From Hetaerina americana (Eukaryota > Arthropoda > Insecta > Odonata > Calopterygidae), in contig JAKTNV010000004.1 of NCBI GenBank assembly GCA_022747635.1, forward strand, positions 16,864,969 through 16,928,968: DNA of 64,000 nt. The letters are read 5' to 3'. The notes under the pieces were generated by a model. The model did no database searches and was not told the DNA's origin. It saw nothing but the letters and a program-made list of their open reading frames with translations. Position numbers and translations under genes: made by a program. Every line of letters begins with the position of its first letter. The first letter of the stretch is position 1. Of the stretch, positions 49,031 to 61,600 are shown in pieces.

Positions 49031-49640
49031 ACTAGTTTTGTCAACATCGCCGGTGTGCTACTTGAGGGTACTGTCACTTTATATACGTGTCAAGTAAATT
49101 AAATCTCTCAAAACTTGCTCTTGATGTATAATTAAATGTACGCGGGCCTTTGAAAATACAATTAAAGTAAAATATGTTTTGCATATTCAAACTGAAATAA
49201 GATGCCTCAGTAATGAAATTTATTTACAGAGAAAATTAAGAACTATTACTGAAGTGCAAATGAAATAATTGAGACACCATACGTAATTTATAATACTTAT
49301 TTATAAATACATATATAAGCACCTTTGAATGCGTAATTTTTCTCCGGTCTAAGTTGATTTTCATTATTTGATGGAATGGGTAGTCATGAGGAAATATTTA
49401 GTGATAAGATTCCGATAAATTCGAGTCTTTGAATCCACGTCATATACGTGCATACCTATCGCACTAGTTGAGAACATATCAATGGTTTGTTCCCAGTAAA
49501 AAGATTCGGACATAAGTGTATCCCTTGCAGTTTTTCCTGACTAATATACATAGTGTTATCATCATTTGTTATGTATTGCACTAATTATAAGTGTTTAGGT
49601 CATTTTGCGATAGTGCTGTAAGATGGCAACATTTTACATG
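49031..49640. other. intergenic DNA upstream of GALK2
   Basis: AT-rich, no recognised element. The GALK2 promoter or a 5' untranslated exon may lie here or further left, but no core promoter can be supported. Confidence 0.4.
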
Positions 49641-49672
49641 ACTTATTGTTGTTTCTGTTATTCCAGATAAGC

Positions 49673-52600
49673 ATGGACATTTCGGACAAATGTTTGAACG
49701 GAAACGGTGTGGCAAAAAATGGTGTTTTCGGTGAAGAATGTCCACCAGTTAAACCGCTTTCTTTCATTGACCAGACCTTACGTGTTAGGGCCGATGCACT
49801 GTGCTCCCTCCTCAGGAAGAAGTATAGCAAAGATCCCAGTTTTTATGTGAGGGTGCCCGGAAGGTAAAATCGAAGAACGAAGTTTCATGATCACTAGATA
49901 TTGGATCGTGTTCCTGTTATTATATGTAATGCAGCCTGCGGGTACTTAGAAGTACAAGAAAAACTTCTGCATTTGTTGTACCTAAGTTCTATCTTCGCAG
50001 GGTAAACATCATTGGGGAACATATTGATTACTCAGGGTATGGTGTTCTTCCATCTGCTATTCAACATGATATGCTTCTATGCGTTGCAGTTGAGGACTTG
50101 GGGACAAGTGGAAAATCGCCATCAATTTTTTTGACTAATATCAATGACTGCTACCAGGATTTCAAAGGCTCCATGGACGAGTTAGTGTAAGTTCATAAAT
50201 CAGCCGTAATGAGAAATTAATAATCCTCAAATTATTGAGATTCCATGCGTTTACTTGTTTCCAAGGCCATAAATGTGTAACATCGCATAATTGGGATCAC
50301 TTGGACCAAAGAAATTTCCAAATTGGAGCTGTAATTATTCGCACAAGTATTAAGTTCACAGATGACGCTTAAGGCCATCTTTTGTAGAGGATGGTTTCAC
50401 ATTATAATACAAATTGGTGGAAATTAATGTCATCGTTTTCATTTTAAAAGACTATTTCCATACACTCCGCTTAAATTTAAAGTATCATCTGTAAAAGAGG
50501 TTTTTAGAGTTACAACTTAAAGGGATAGCTAAAGGTTACAATAAATGATTTTCTGTAAGCTAAATATTCAGACCTAGGGATTATGTCAAGAGGTGATTTT
50601 GATGAAATTAAACACTTCACCAAGCATTGTTTGGAGTCTTACATTTTCTACATTTGACAGTGAGGAGAAATGTTTTAATCATATTTTAAAAGAAATTCAT
50701 ATTTAATGAAAGTAAGTCTTGAAATAGGGAACAGTTTTCTTTGATGTTTACCGTATTTTTAGGATTTTCTTTTGTGGCATTAGAGCTGCTCTAAAACGTT
50801 TGTCTGCGTTCCATCCAATGGCAACATTGTGCATGCATATAATGAACATAAAGATATAATGTAAAGACATTAGAAAATTTGCTTAAATCAAGGGTTCATC
50901 TCTTTTGTAATTGAAGCATTCAGAAACCACCTTCCTGGCATGATTACTTCCTCTGTGGCATTCATGGTATATTACATGATTTGAAAGATGAAGTTGCCAA
51001 AGAGCACATCAAAGAGAAAAAGGCGGTGAGCTCTATTTATGTGGCTGTGGATGGCACCATACCACCGTGTTCTGGTTTGTCAAGTTCCAGTTCTCTCGTC
51101 AGTGCTGCTGCACTTGCAACTGCTTATGCAATGAAGGTGAGAAGATAACTTTCACCATTGATGCTATCTGGCTTATTCAAGACTTAGCCACCAGTTATAA
51201 CATTTTAGGAAATGTCAGTGCCAAAATTTTTTTCAGGAAATGCCATGGAATTTAAAATTAATGCATAATGCAAATTAGAGCTTGCACCTATTGGCACATG
51301 CAACTGCATCTATGAAAAAGTTTTCTTTATCAAGCATTGTAAACTGTGTTGTTTAAATTAATAATTTCATTTCACGCTATTGAAAACCTGAGCTTAGGTC
51401 TAATATAAATGTGATTTTCCATTTGCTGATACTCTGAATGCTGACACTTTTCCATTGATATAGCTTGCATTCTCGAAGAATGTAGTATGTCTTCTGGAAC
51501 TAAAGATTGCTGAAAAATTTTAGGAAGGAAAATTCTGTTTCTCTAATTTTTGGCTGCTTGAGATTAATGTCTTGCAGGTGGCATACAATCATTCAATGAT
51601 CGAGTATTACTTTTAATAAATCTTATAACAGTTTAATTTTGTTCTCCTTTTCTTATTTTATCTTTTACATATTCATTGGCTGTGAATATGTTTCATGAAA
51701 GGAAAGGTGTAGGTTCATTCATCAGCATTCAAGTTATTCATAATGATCAAATTTTGCTGGTGCGTGACTTTGATCAGTCTTAACGACCAATCTGTCAATT
51801 GATTGTAGAAGACTACGGAATTCTCGATGAAACTTCTAGAGTGCATGCCTGTCTCACCACTGTTATTAAAATTCAGATGCAACGTTTTGTAAATTTTGCA
51901 ATATTCTCAGGAAAACTGAAAAAATCCACTCCTAAAATCAGGAAAACTCTGTAAATATCTGCATGTGAAATAGCCATCACCCTATTCTTTACAAACATAT
52001 TTATGAAGTTGCTTTATTTTCTTAAGTGTAAATGCCTACTAAATGAAGGAGGCATGAGGAACTTAAAGGAGTGTTGGTGGGGATCGAGATGGTGCGGGGG
52101 CTAACGTACTGGCTTCCCACCCTGAGGGCGCGGGTTCAAATCCCGGCGGTGTTGAATATTTTTCAGAGGTATCTCGATCCCTACTTGAGGTGCTTTGTGG
52201 AGGGCACTTTGAGTGAGTACGCCGTCCGTCGGATGGGACGTTAAGCTGCGGACCCCTTGGCGCCTTTCGTAAAGAGTAGGCTAATGCCGACGCCGGGTTT
52301 CTCTCCACCCTTCATCCTTTCCTGTCCATCCCCTATGGCGCAAATGACCTTAGCTGTCGGTCGCCTCCCCTCAAAACTACTACTAGGAGTGTTGTTCCAA
52401 AATGAGATGTAGTGAGGAATTACTAAGTCATGAAAGAATGTAGATTATATGCACCAGTAACAGACAAGAAGGGTGCTCCTATTGTATGCTCATGCTGAGA
52501 GAATGGATTAGAGTCTAATCGCATCACTATCAATTGATATTGTAGAGAAGAATAAATGATTTGAGATGTAGTAGTAGATATAAAAATTCTTTTGTGAGTG

Positions 52601-55600
52601 TCGTGAAAGAGATTGTCAAGTAGAGTTGGTCACATGAGGATTTTATATAATGGAAGTTTTGGACTGAATAATTGAGATTTGGATGAGAAAATATCTTAAT
52701 GATTGAAATAAACACTTCAGCATTTAATATTCCTCAATGTTTGAGCCCATCTTCATAAACTTTCTGTTACTTGTTTACTTTCAGTCTCATTTTTGATATA
52801 TCATTTTCCATTACTCATAAATGTTTTTTTTTATCAAGAACTTTGTACTTCTTGATATTATTACTATGCCATCACAGCAGCAATAAAGCATGATATATCC
52901 TTGGGACTGGATTTTATCAGTTAATCATAATCATGTTAGTATGAGGACAAAAACTTTTCAGAAACTTAAGGACACTATTTCTAGCTTTTTATTCCTTTGT
53001 GGTTAGAATATTCTGAGAAAATAAATGCAGTTGCTGTTTACTAGTTATGCAGTTGCAGTTCACTAGCTATGCTTTTACTTTGTTTTTCTATGAAAAACCT
53101 CTATAAAGAAATCTCATAATATTGCAGTTTAGTAATCATGGACTTTGTCAAAGAGACCTTATAATATCAGTCAGTAATTCCCATTCTACTCAATCCATGC
53201 ATCATCCCTACACCATCATAGCATGCTTATTTCTTTATGTGCATCATTTTAGAATTGCTATATTGCTTAAACATTATAGCATATGTATTTTTAGCTAATC
53301 TTAGATGACTTGACAATTATTGATTTTGGAGAACTCTTCATTATTGCAAAATATGTTGAAATTTTGTAAACAGTTGGTAAAATTATCTCTTCAATATTAT
53401 CTCTAACTTTAGTCTCTGAAAAATGCAGAAATTCCAGACAATTTGCATGGAAGAACTGTCACTGTATAAAGAATGATGATTCACATCATTCATTTGAAGA
53501 GTAAATGTGACTCTAGGTTATCATGTAGGTATCATGAGCAAATTTATATTCTCTCAATTTGACTTGAGCAAGACTAATGTCAACAGTCAGCTGATTAAAT
53601 AGTTAATTCATTTAAAACTCAGTTTCCTGCAAATGGACCAAAAAATCATCACAACGAATCCTGTCAGTAGTAGAAGACTGAAATTTTATCAGTTTATATA
53701 ATTTCTCTTAATGATGACTAATTTTTTATTTCATTCATCAGGTAAAACTCAGCAAACTTGTACTGGCAAGCATAAGTGCGCGGACCGAGAGGAATGTTGG
53801 CACAGAAGGTGGAGGAATGGATCAAGCAATAGCATTTTTAGCATCAGAAGGTAATATTAATTTTGATGATATGACTCTGTATATTTGGTGTGATTTTTGT
53901 TCAAATGATTGATAGTAATTAAAATATCAAGATATGTTGGGTCGGCTTATTAATCTGTTCCATAAGCTTGATTGTAAAGTGCATCCAACAATTTATTGAT
54001 TTCCTATAATTCTTGCAAGATGATTCAGTTAATTCTATCAGTAGTTGTGTATATATTGAGTTAAATTTTACCTGGTTTAAAAATGTAGGGAAAATATGAA
54101 GGTGTTGCAACTTTTTATTACCAATTACATTAGATATTCTGACTTACTTCTTACCAGCGAACTGTCTACCTGGCTAAGCATGACAACATGTCTCAAACAT
54201 TCCAAGTCTTTTAAGCATCTACTGACCTCTGACAACTAGCAGGCTAGCATGTTGTAGCACACATCTCTCCCCTTTATCTACCTCAAGTCTACTGGCCTAT
54301 CTCCTTGATACAAAACATTGTCCTTGAAACGCACTCCATATGAAATCCCAAACATCAAAATAAAATAGAGTTATTATTATATATTTAATTACTGTAAAAA
54401 GACTAACAGCTATAAGGGGTGTTATTTGACTTTAAAGTCGAGTTAAAGCTTGTTACCCTACCCCTGCAACTCACATACTCATTGTAGCCCCCTGTTATCC
54501 TCCCCACTCTGGATTAGCTGGTCTACCTGTGTGCCAATTGTACTTTTTTCACTGAAATTGCATGAGTGACTATGAATGAAGATCAGCAAAAAAGATTCTC
54601 ATTTTTTTCATTGATGCTTTCATCTGTATGAAATTGGAATTGTTTGATTTCTCTGTCACCCATAAGGTCTTATACGCTGTGGTATTTCTTAATACACCAG
54701 ACTGCAGCAATCACTTAAATATTCAACTGTGTTATTCAATATGTCATTGACGATGTGACCTGATTTTCTCAGAAAATTTTATGTCAGATATCAGAAAATC
54801 TAGCATAAATGTTTACTTTCATCAAGCACTGTATTTTCTGTAAATACACAAGGAATTTAAACTTTTCCTTTATTTTGATATTGAATGGGTTAGAGGTAGA
54901 TGAGTTTATCCAATATACGATATCTACACTGCAAAGTTCATTTCAATCAATTTCCAATGGTAAAGCATTTTGGCTGTCTATGCATTTCATATTGATTGTA
55001 CAGTGGAATGACATGTAGAAAAACTATGATTGGAGCATACGTATAATATCCCGTAAAGCAATGCATTTAAAATTATGCATACAGTATCAATGTGAGTTGT
55101 CACTCTTAAAGTGAACCACACAAGATTCTCACATTGAGAAGTCAATTCACCATATCGTGAACCCATCATAAAGCAAGAACTATCTGCCAAGTAGCAATTA
55201 TTGCAAAGGACTACGTTAAATCCTTTAGAATGATTTATGATCTGCCTTCTTACTTGAGGTATTAAAATTGGGTGGAAGTGTATATAAGTGATGAACTGAG
55301 CCTACAATATACGAGGGTCATCCGGAAAGTAGTACCCGTTCGTGAAATAAAGACACAAAAGTAAATATTAACAAACATAAAAAATTTTATTTGAAAGAGG
55401 ATACTTTAAACTACTTCTCAACATAATCTCCAAGCAAATTAAGGCATTTGTCATAACGTGTGACAAGTTTCTGTATTCCTGCTGCATAGTCCTTCGCCGC
55501 CAGCTCATTGAGATACGCGAGGGACCCATCTTGCACAAATTTTTGCATAATGCAGATGGTGTTTAACAATTTCATGAACAATTGTTCGAGAAACATTGGG

Positions 55601-58600
55601 AAAATGCTCACAGATGTCATCAATTGTGACGCGCCGATCGTTCCTCACGAATTCGTCAACTGAGCTCACCAGTTGGTCTGTAATGACAGACGGTCTCCCC
55701 GAACGCTCATCGTCGTGTGTGTTCCCCCTCCCCATGTTGAAGTTGCGACACCACCGCCGAACAGACGACTCGTCCATTACATTGTCTCCATACACCTCCT
55801 TTAATTGGCGATGAATATCACATGGGCGAACGTTTCTTGCATTGAGGAATTTAATCACTGCCCTCACTTCACAACTGGCGGCGTTCTCAATTTTTTTAAA
55901 CATTGTAAACAATCACAGAAACAACACAGGCAATGCTAGCGTCACGCAACTTGGCTCAGAGAAGGCAGACAAGCCACTGAAGCTATCTGACCTCGTCCAG
56001 CGGCTACTCGCGTCGTCAGCACTTCATGCGGCACGAACGGGTACTACTTTCCGGATGACCCTCGTATGATTTAAATGATTAAATTCTGATGCATAGTAAA
56101 AATATAACATATTTTGAGGGTGTACAAACTTATTTTATATTGGTTATTTTAGTAATTAGAGTTAAGCTGAGTTGTATTTTCATTTGTATGTGACAATTTC
56201 AACTGATAGGTTGCGCAAAGTTAATTGAGTTCAACCCCTTGAGATGCCATGATGTAAGACTTCCAGAGGGTGCCTCTTTGGTTGTTGCTCACAGTCTAGC
56301 TACCATCAACAAGGCAGCTGGATCTGAATACAACACCAGAGTTGTGGAATGTCGATTAGCTGCACAAGTTAGTATGCATTTCTTTTAAACTTGATAATTG
56401 AACTAAGTACTTAGCCCAGAAACTTGAAAAGCCCTTTTATCAGACAATTAGGTTTTAGGTGTCATGGAACACTGACATTAATGGCAACATCGTATGAGAT
56501 CATCAAACATTTTATACGCCATGAATATTTGAATTTCCATTTGTGGAATCTGCACTTGCAACTAAAATTATAAGAATCGCCTGAAATTCCCAAGATACAA
56601 AAGAAAACTTGCAGGAATGCTTCTCTCTGTAGAGCCTACACTTGTCATAAAAGTTACCCATTGACCTTTGATGTTTTCTGTGGAGTGAAATCCATCAAGT
56701 CTTCCCAGAAGGTCATTAGACAAATTGGTGCAGTTGTCATTCTCATCTATACTATCTTCCTGTACGGAGAAGGTTATATTGTATCCCGTCTCAATTGGAA
56801 AAGTAAATCATTTAGGAATGACATGTTGATTAAGAGGATTTGTTGAGAAATAATAAAATGGGAGTTAAAAGGTTTTAAGGGCAACATATTATTCTTTGAA
56901 TAGGGTAAAAGGATTTTGAGGGATTGGATCCTAAGGAAGTCTGGGATAAAAATATTGGTTGAATAACAAGATATGAGTGGAAAAGCATGTGCTTTGATTA
57001 AGCATAATCTTTTACGTGATTGTGTATAAAATTAACATTCCATTTGGTACAGAAAGGGATATTAGCAGGTAGCTATGGTATTAGTCTCTAGGTAGAGAAA
57101 CTATTATTACTGCTGCAGTAGTGCACAATCAGTGTACATTACTTGTGAAAGGTAACTAAATCAGTGACTTTAGTCATTAATATGCAGCCCCAGAATTTTC
57201 TTTTTTTGTAGAAGTACAGCGTATTTTCAAATGAAAATTACATGTACTTTTTAGTAAATGAAAATCTTTAAAAAATTAAATTCATAACTTGAAATTTTTG
57301 AAGTAATGACATTTCCGAGAAAGGAGTCCAAAAGTATTATGATATTACACATTTGAATCAATAATTTATGGTGAGAAAATGGTAACATAACCACCAGAGT
57401 CTTAACAAACCCATAATTTTGAACTAGTTTTTACCAGTGTCATTTATTAAATTAGAAAGTCATTGGATTCCCAAAATAAAATTCCATGAGCACATTACGA
57501 TTCAATGAGAACTTAAATGAGGGTTTCTATTTATATTTTTAGCCTAATAATGAAAAAAACATTTATTATTGAAAATGGCTTTATTATTTTTTTGAATTAT
57601 TCTCCATGATAATCAATACACTTTTGCATGCACTTGAACCAGTTTTCGTAACACTTTTTCCACTTCGATTGAGGTACCTCTAAAACATGGCTTTTGAATC
57701 CATCAACAGCTTCTTCAGACCCTGAAAAACGTTGGCCATGCAATTTTTTCTTGAAAAACGGGAATAGAAAGAAGTCATTTGGTGCTAAATCAGGGCTGTA
57801 TGGAGGATGACCCATCCTTTCAACTTTTTGGCCAGTCAAACAGGTAGTTGTTTCAGCCAATCTTTGAGAGCTTGCATTGTTATGATGAAGAATGATCTTT
57901 GGTTGCCTCTTCTTTTTCCGTATTTCACCAAACACTTCTGGCAAACAAATGCTTGTGTACCATTCAGAATTCAGGTTTCTATGTTGCTCTAATGGTGCGG
58001 TTGCCGCATATCCAGTTTTATCGAAGAAACAGGCGATCATGTGCTTCATCCTTGAATCACTTTTGTTGGATTTGGCTTGTCTTGGAAGAACCATCCAGTG
58101 GATTGCTGTTTTGTTTTGGGCTCATACGAATAGATCCAAGATTTGTCACCAATGTAGATGTTATACACAGCTTTTGATGCACCACGATTGTATTTGTTAA
58201 GCATTTCTTTGCACCAATTAACATGAGCATCTTTTTGAGCATTTGTCAAATTATGCTGGATCCAGCAGGAACAAATTTTTTTCACAGCTAAGTGTTCTTG
58301 CAATATCTTATTGATGCCCCTCATAATAATCCCCAAGGATGCCTCGATCTCATGATAAGTCACATGAAGATCTTCCTTTAATAGTGCTTTCACAGCATCA
58401 ATGTTTTCCGGCACAACAACTGATTTTGGATGGCCTTCACGACTTTCATCACTGAGCAAACGGGGGCCATAATGAAATTCTTTATACCAGCATTTCACAG
58501 TGGCAAAGGATGGGGCTCCATTGCCAAAAGTGGAAGTAAGTTGCTTGATGCAGTCCTGTTTGGATAATCCACGTCGAAAGTCGTAAAAAATCATCGCTCG

Positions 58601-61600
58601 AAAGTGTACATGAGTTAACTCCATTTTTTTGCGAAGACAAAAGTTTTGAGTCACAGTAAACACAAGTTATGATTGAACAACAAAATGTTCTGAAAAAAGT
58701 TAGTGCTTAAAGGGTCAAACTTTTAGACGGAAACGTCAGATGGTGCCTAAAGCACTTAGTGTTGTCAAGACTCAAATTATAAATAGCAGCCCTCGTATCG
58801 TATATCAGAAAATAGAGAAAGAAATAAATTCCAAATATCATTACAACATATGGGCCTGCAGAAACAAAACTTAAACTGGTGAAGTAGCTTGCAGAAAACA
58901 TGTGCCCAAATTTAGAGAGAGTATTTCTGAAAGAATTTCAGTTGGCAGTTCACTGAGAATGGACATTAGCTCACTCGACTTCCATCTACAAAAGCAATAT
59001 AAAGAATATGATGGGCACTCACAGGTTTCATTCTCCTTGTTACTTAACAAAATCTCATAATATGTCATGGTAATATAAAGATTAATAATTTATTACTAAA
59101 TTCCAAACATGCTTAGAAGACATAGTCAAATGGGAACTTGTCAACACGCATATGCATGTAAGTCTACTCTTTTATGAAAGCAATACTTTTCCCAAAGCAT
59201 TACTTTTTACATAAAATTTAAGTTCTTAAGGTTGAAAAACATGCAAGAATAATAATGTCCTCGCACTAAATCAGCTTCATTTTAGCGAAATTTTCTGTGA
59301 AAAATGTTCCTGAGATGATAGATATCACTTATATATTTTTATCCCTCATGAATAGTGAATTAATGGGTGGATAAAGGGTGTTCATTTTTATTTAGTAATT
59401 TAAGTAGCCATTCTCATACACGTAGTTATAAAATGTCTTATTGATTTATTTTGACCAAAATTTTCTAGGTTATTGCAAAGCACCAAGGTTTTGCATGGCA
59501 AAAGATTAGAACTCTTGGTGAGCTAGAAGCTGCTGTGTCCAAAAATGTTTCAAAAAATGACAGTTTGCATTGTGCCTTGTCCCTTGTAGAAACTGAGCTC
59601 CATGAAGAGCCATACAGCAAGGAAGAAGTAAGTTCTTTATAGAATACTTCTTTATTGTTTTATGCCTAGCAGTAATGAATATCATATGGGTTTAATTTCC
59701 TTTTATCATTATATTGCTCTATCTTTCTTCAGTTACTAAAATTACTGGATATATCAGAAGCTGAATTAATCAAATTATCCTTAAATGCAAATACAACTCA
59801 TCTTCAAAGCTTTAAATTGAAGCAGAGAGCCAGTCATGTTTATCAAGGTAAGTAAAAATGGTAAATACCCTTGTGAGCATTTTATGGTGGATCTCAGTTC
59901 AAGTGAGTGAAAATTTACCTGATCTATGATTGAATTCTGAGAAAATTAGATGAGGTCTTTTTGATAAGGGAAACAGTTGTACAACCCTCTGAAACTGAGT
60001 TTAGATTACTGTCCTAGGTTGTGATATTGGTCTCCATTAGGAATCTAAGGATTATCCATGACATTTAAGTTGTAAGAGCTTAAGGCTGGGTGACAAAATA
60101 TTCTGCCACCACAAAAAAGGGCAAATGGTTAATAAGACCTCATTCAATGTGTTAAAGAAAATGAAAATTGTGTTTTGCTAATCCGAGTACCTGAAAAATT
60201 ACGCAGTGTAGTACTCGTACAATGTGTGTTCAAAAAGTAAGGTGACTTTTCAAATTTCATGAGCAGCATACATTCGATTTTCGATCTTTTTGTTATGTTG
60301 TGTTAGTACACAAGTCCCAAACATTTGTTTTCAGTTTCAGCAATATAGCATATTTAGTATGTTATTGACAGATACAAAGGTCTTATGTGTTTGATGTGCT
60401 CGGTAATTTTCTGCTATAAACAAAATGTATCAAAGAATTTGCATCAATTTTTGTGTAAAAAATGGAATTAACTGCTCCAATACACCTGACATGTTGACAA
60501 TGGCATACGGTGAGTCTAATCTGAGGAAAAAACTGTTAATAAGTGGTACAAGCTCTTCCAAGATGGCCGAGAAGATGCAATGGCAAACCTCTCTCTGGAC
60601 GCTCCAGCACATCAACAGCAGATGAAATTGTTGAAGCAGTGAAGAAAATTGTTTTTAAAAATCGTCAAATCACTATTAGAGAAGTTGCTGAGGATGTTTG
60701 CATATCGGTTGGCTCATGCCATGCAATTTTTTTGGATGTTTTTGGGCATGAGACGTGTGTCAGCAAAGTTCATTCGGAAACTGCTTAATATTGACCAGAA
60801 GAACCATCGCTCAGGAGCTGTTCAATGATGTCAATGATGATCCTGATTTTCTCAAAAGGATCATAACTGGTGATAAATTATGGGTATATGGTTATAACTT
60901 CGAAACCAAACCCCAATCGTCCAAATGGAAAAACTCAGGAGAACCAAGACTGAAAAAAGCACGTCAAGTTTGATCAAATGTCCACATTTTGCTCACTGTA
61001 TTCTTCAATTTCCGTGGCGGAGCGCATCAGGAGTTTTTACCACAAAGTTGAACGATCAATAAGGAGTATTACCTCGAATTTATGCACAGTTTGCATGAAA
61101 CAATACGAAAAAACCATGCGGAATTGTGGAAAAACAATTTATGGCTTTTGCATCACGATAATGCACCTGCTTATTCATAGTTGCTTTTGAGAGATTTTTT
61201 GGCCAAGAACAACACAACAATCATGCCTCAGCCAACATATTCACGGCATTTGGCCCCCTGAGACTTTTCCCGGTTCCCAAAACTGAAGAGACCTATGAAA
61301 GGATGGAGATTTGCAATGATTGAGGAGATAAAGCCTGCATCACTGGAAGAGCTCAAGGCTAAACCAAAAAGTGCTTATCAGAATTGCATCGAGGATTGGA
61401 AAAAGCATTGGAACAAGTATATTATATCTGGCGATGGTTACCTTGAATAGGACAACATGAATATTGAAGAATAAATAAATATTTTTTGATAGAAATATGA
61501 AGTCGCCTTACATTTTGAGTACACCTCGTATATTTGTTCCTAAATTAATGAGGTGATTTACTCATTCCTATGGCAAGTGAAACTGAACTTTAATTTGGAA

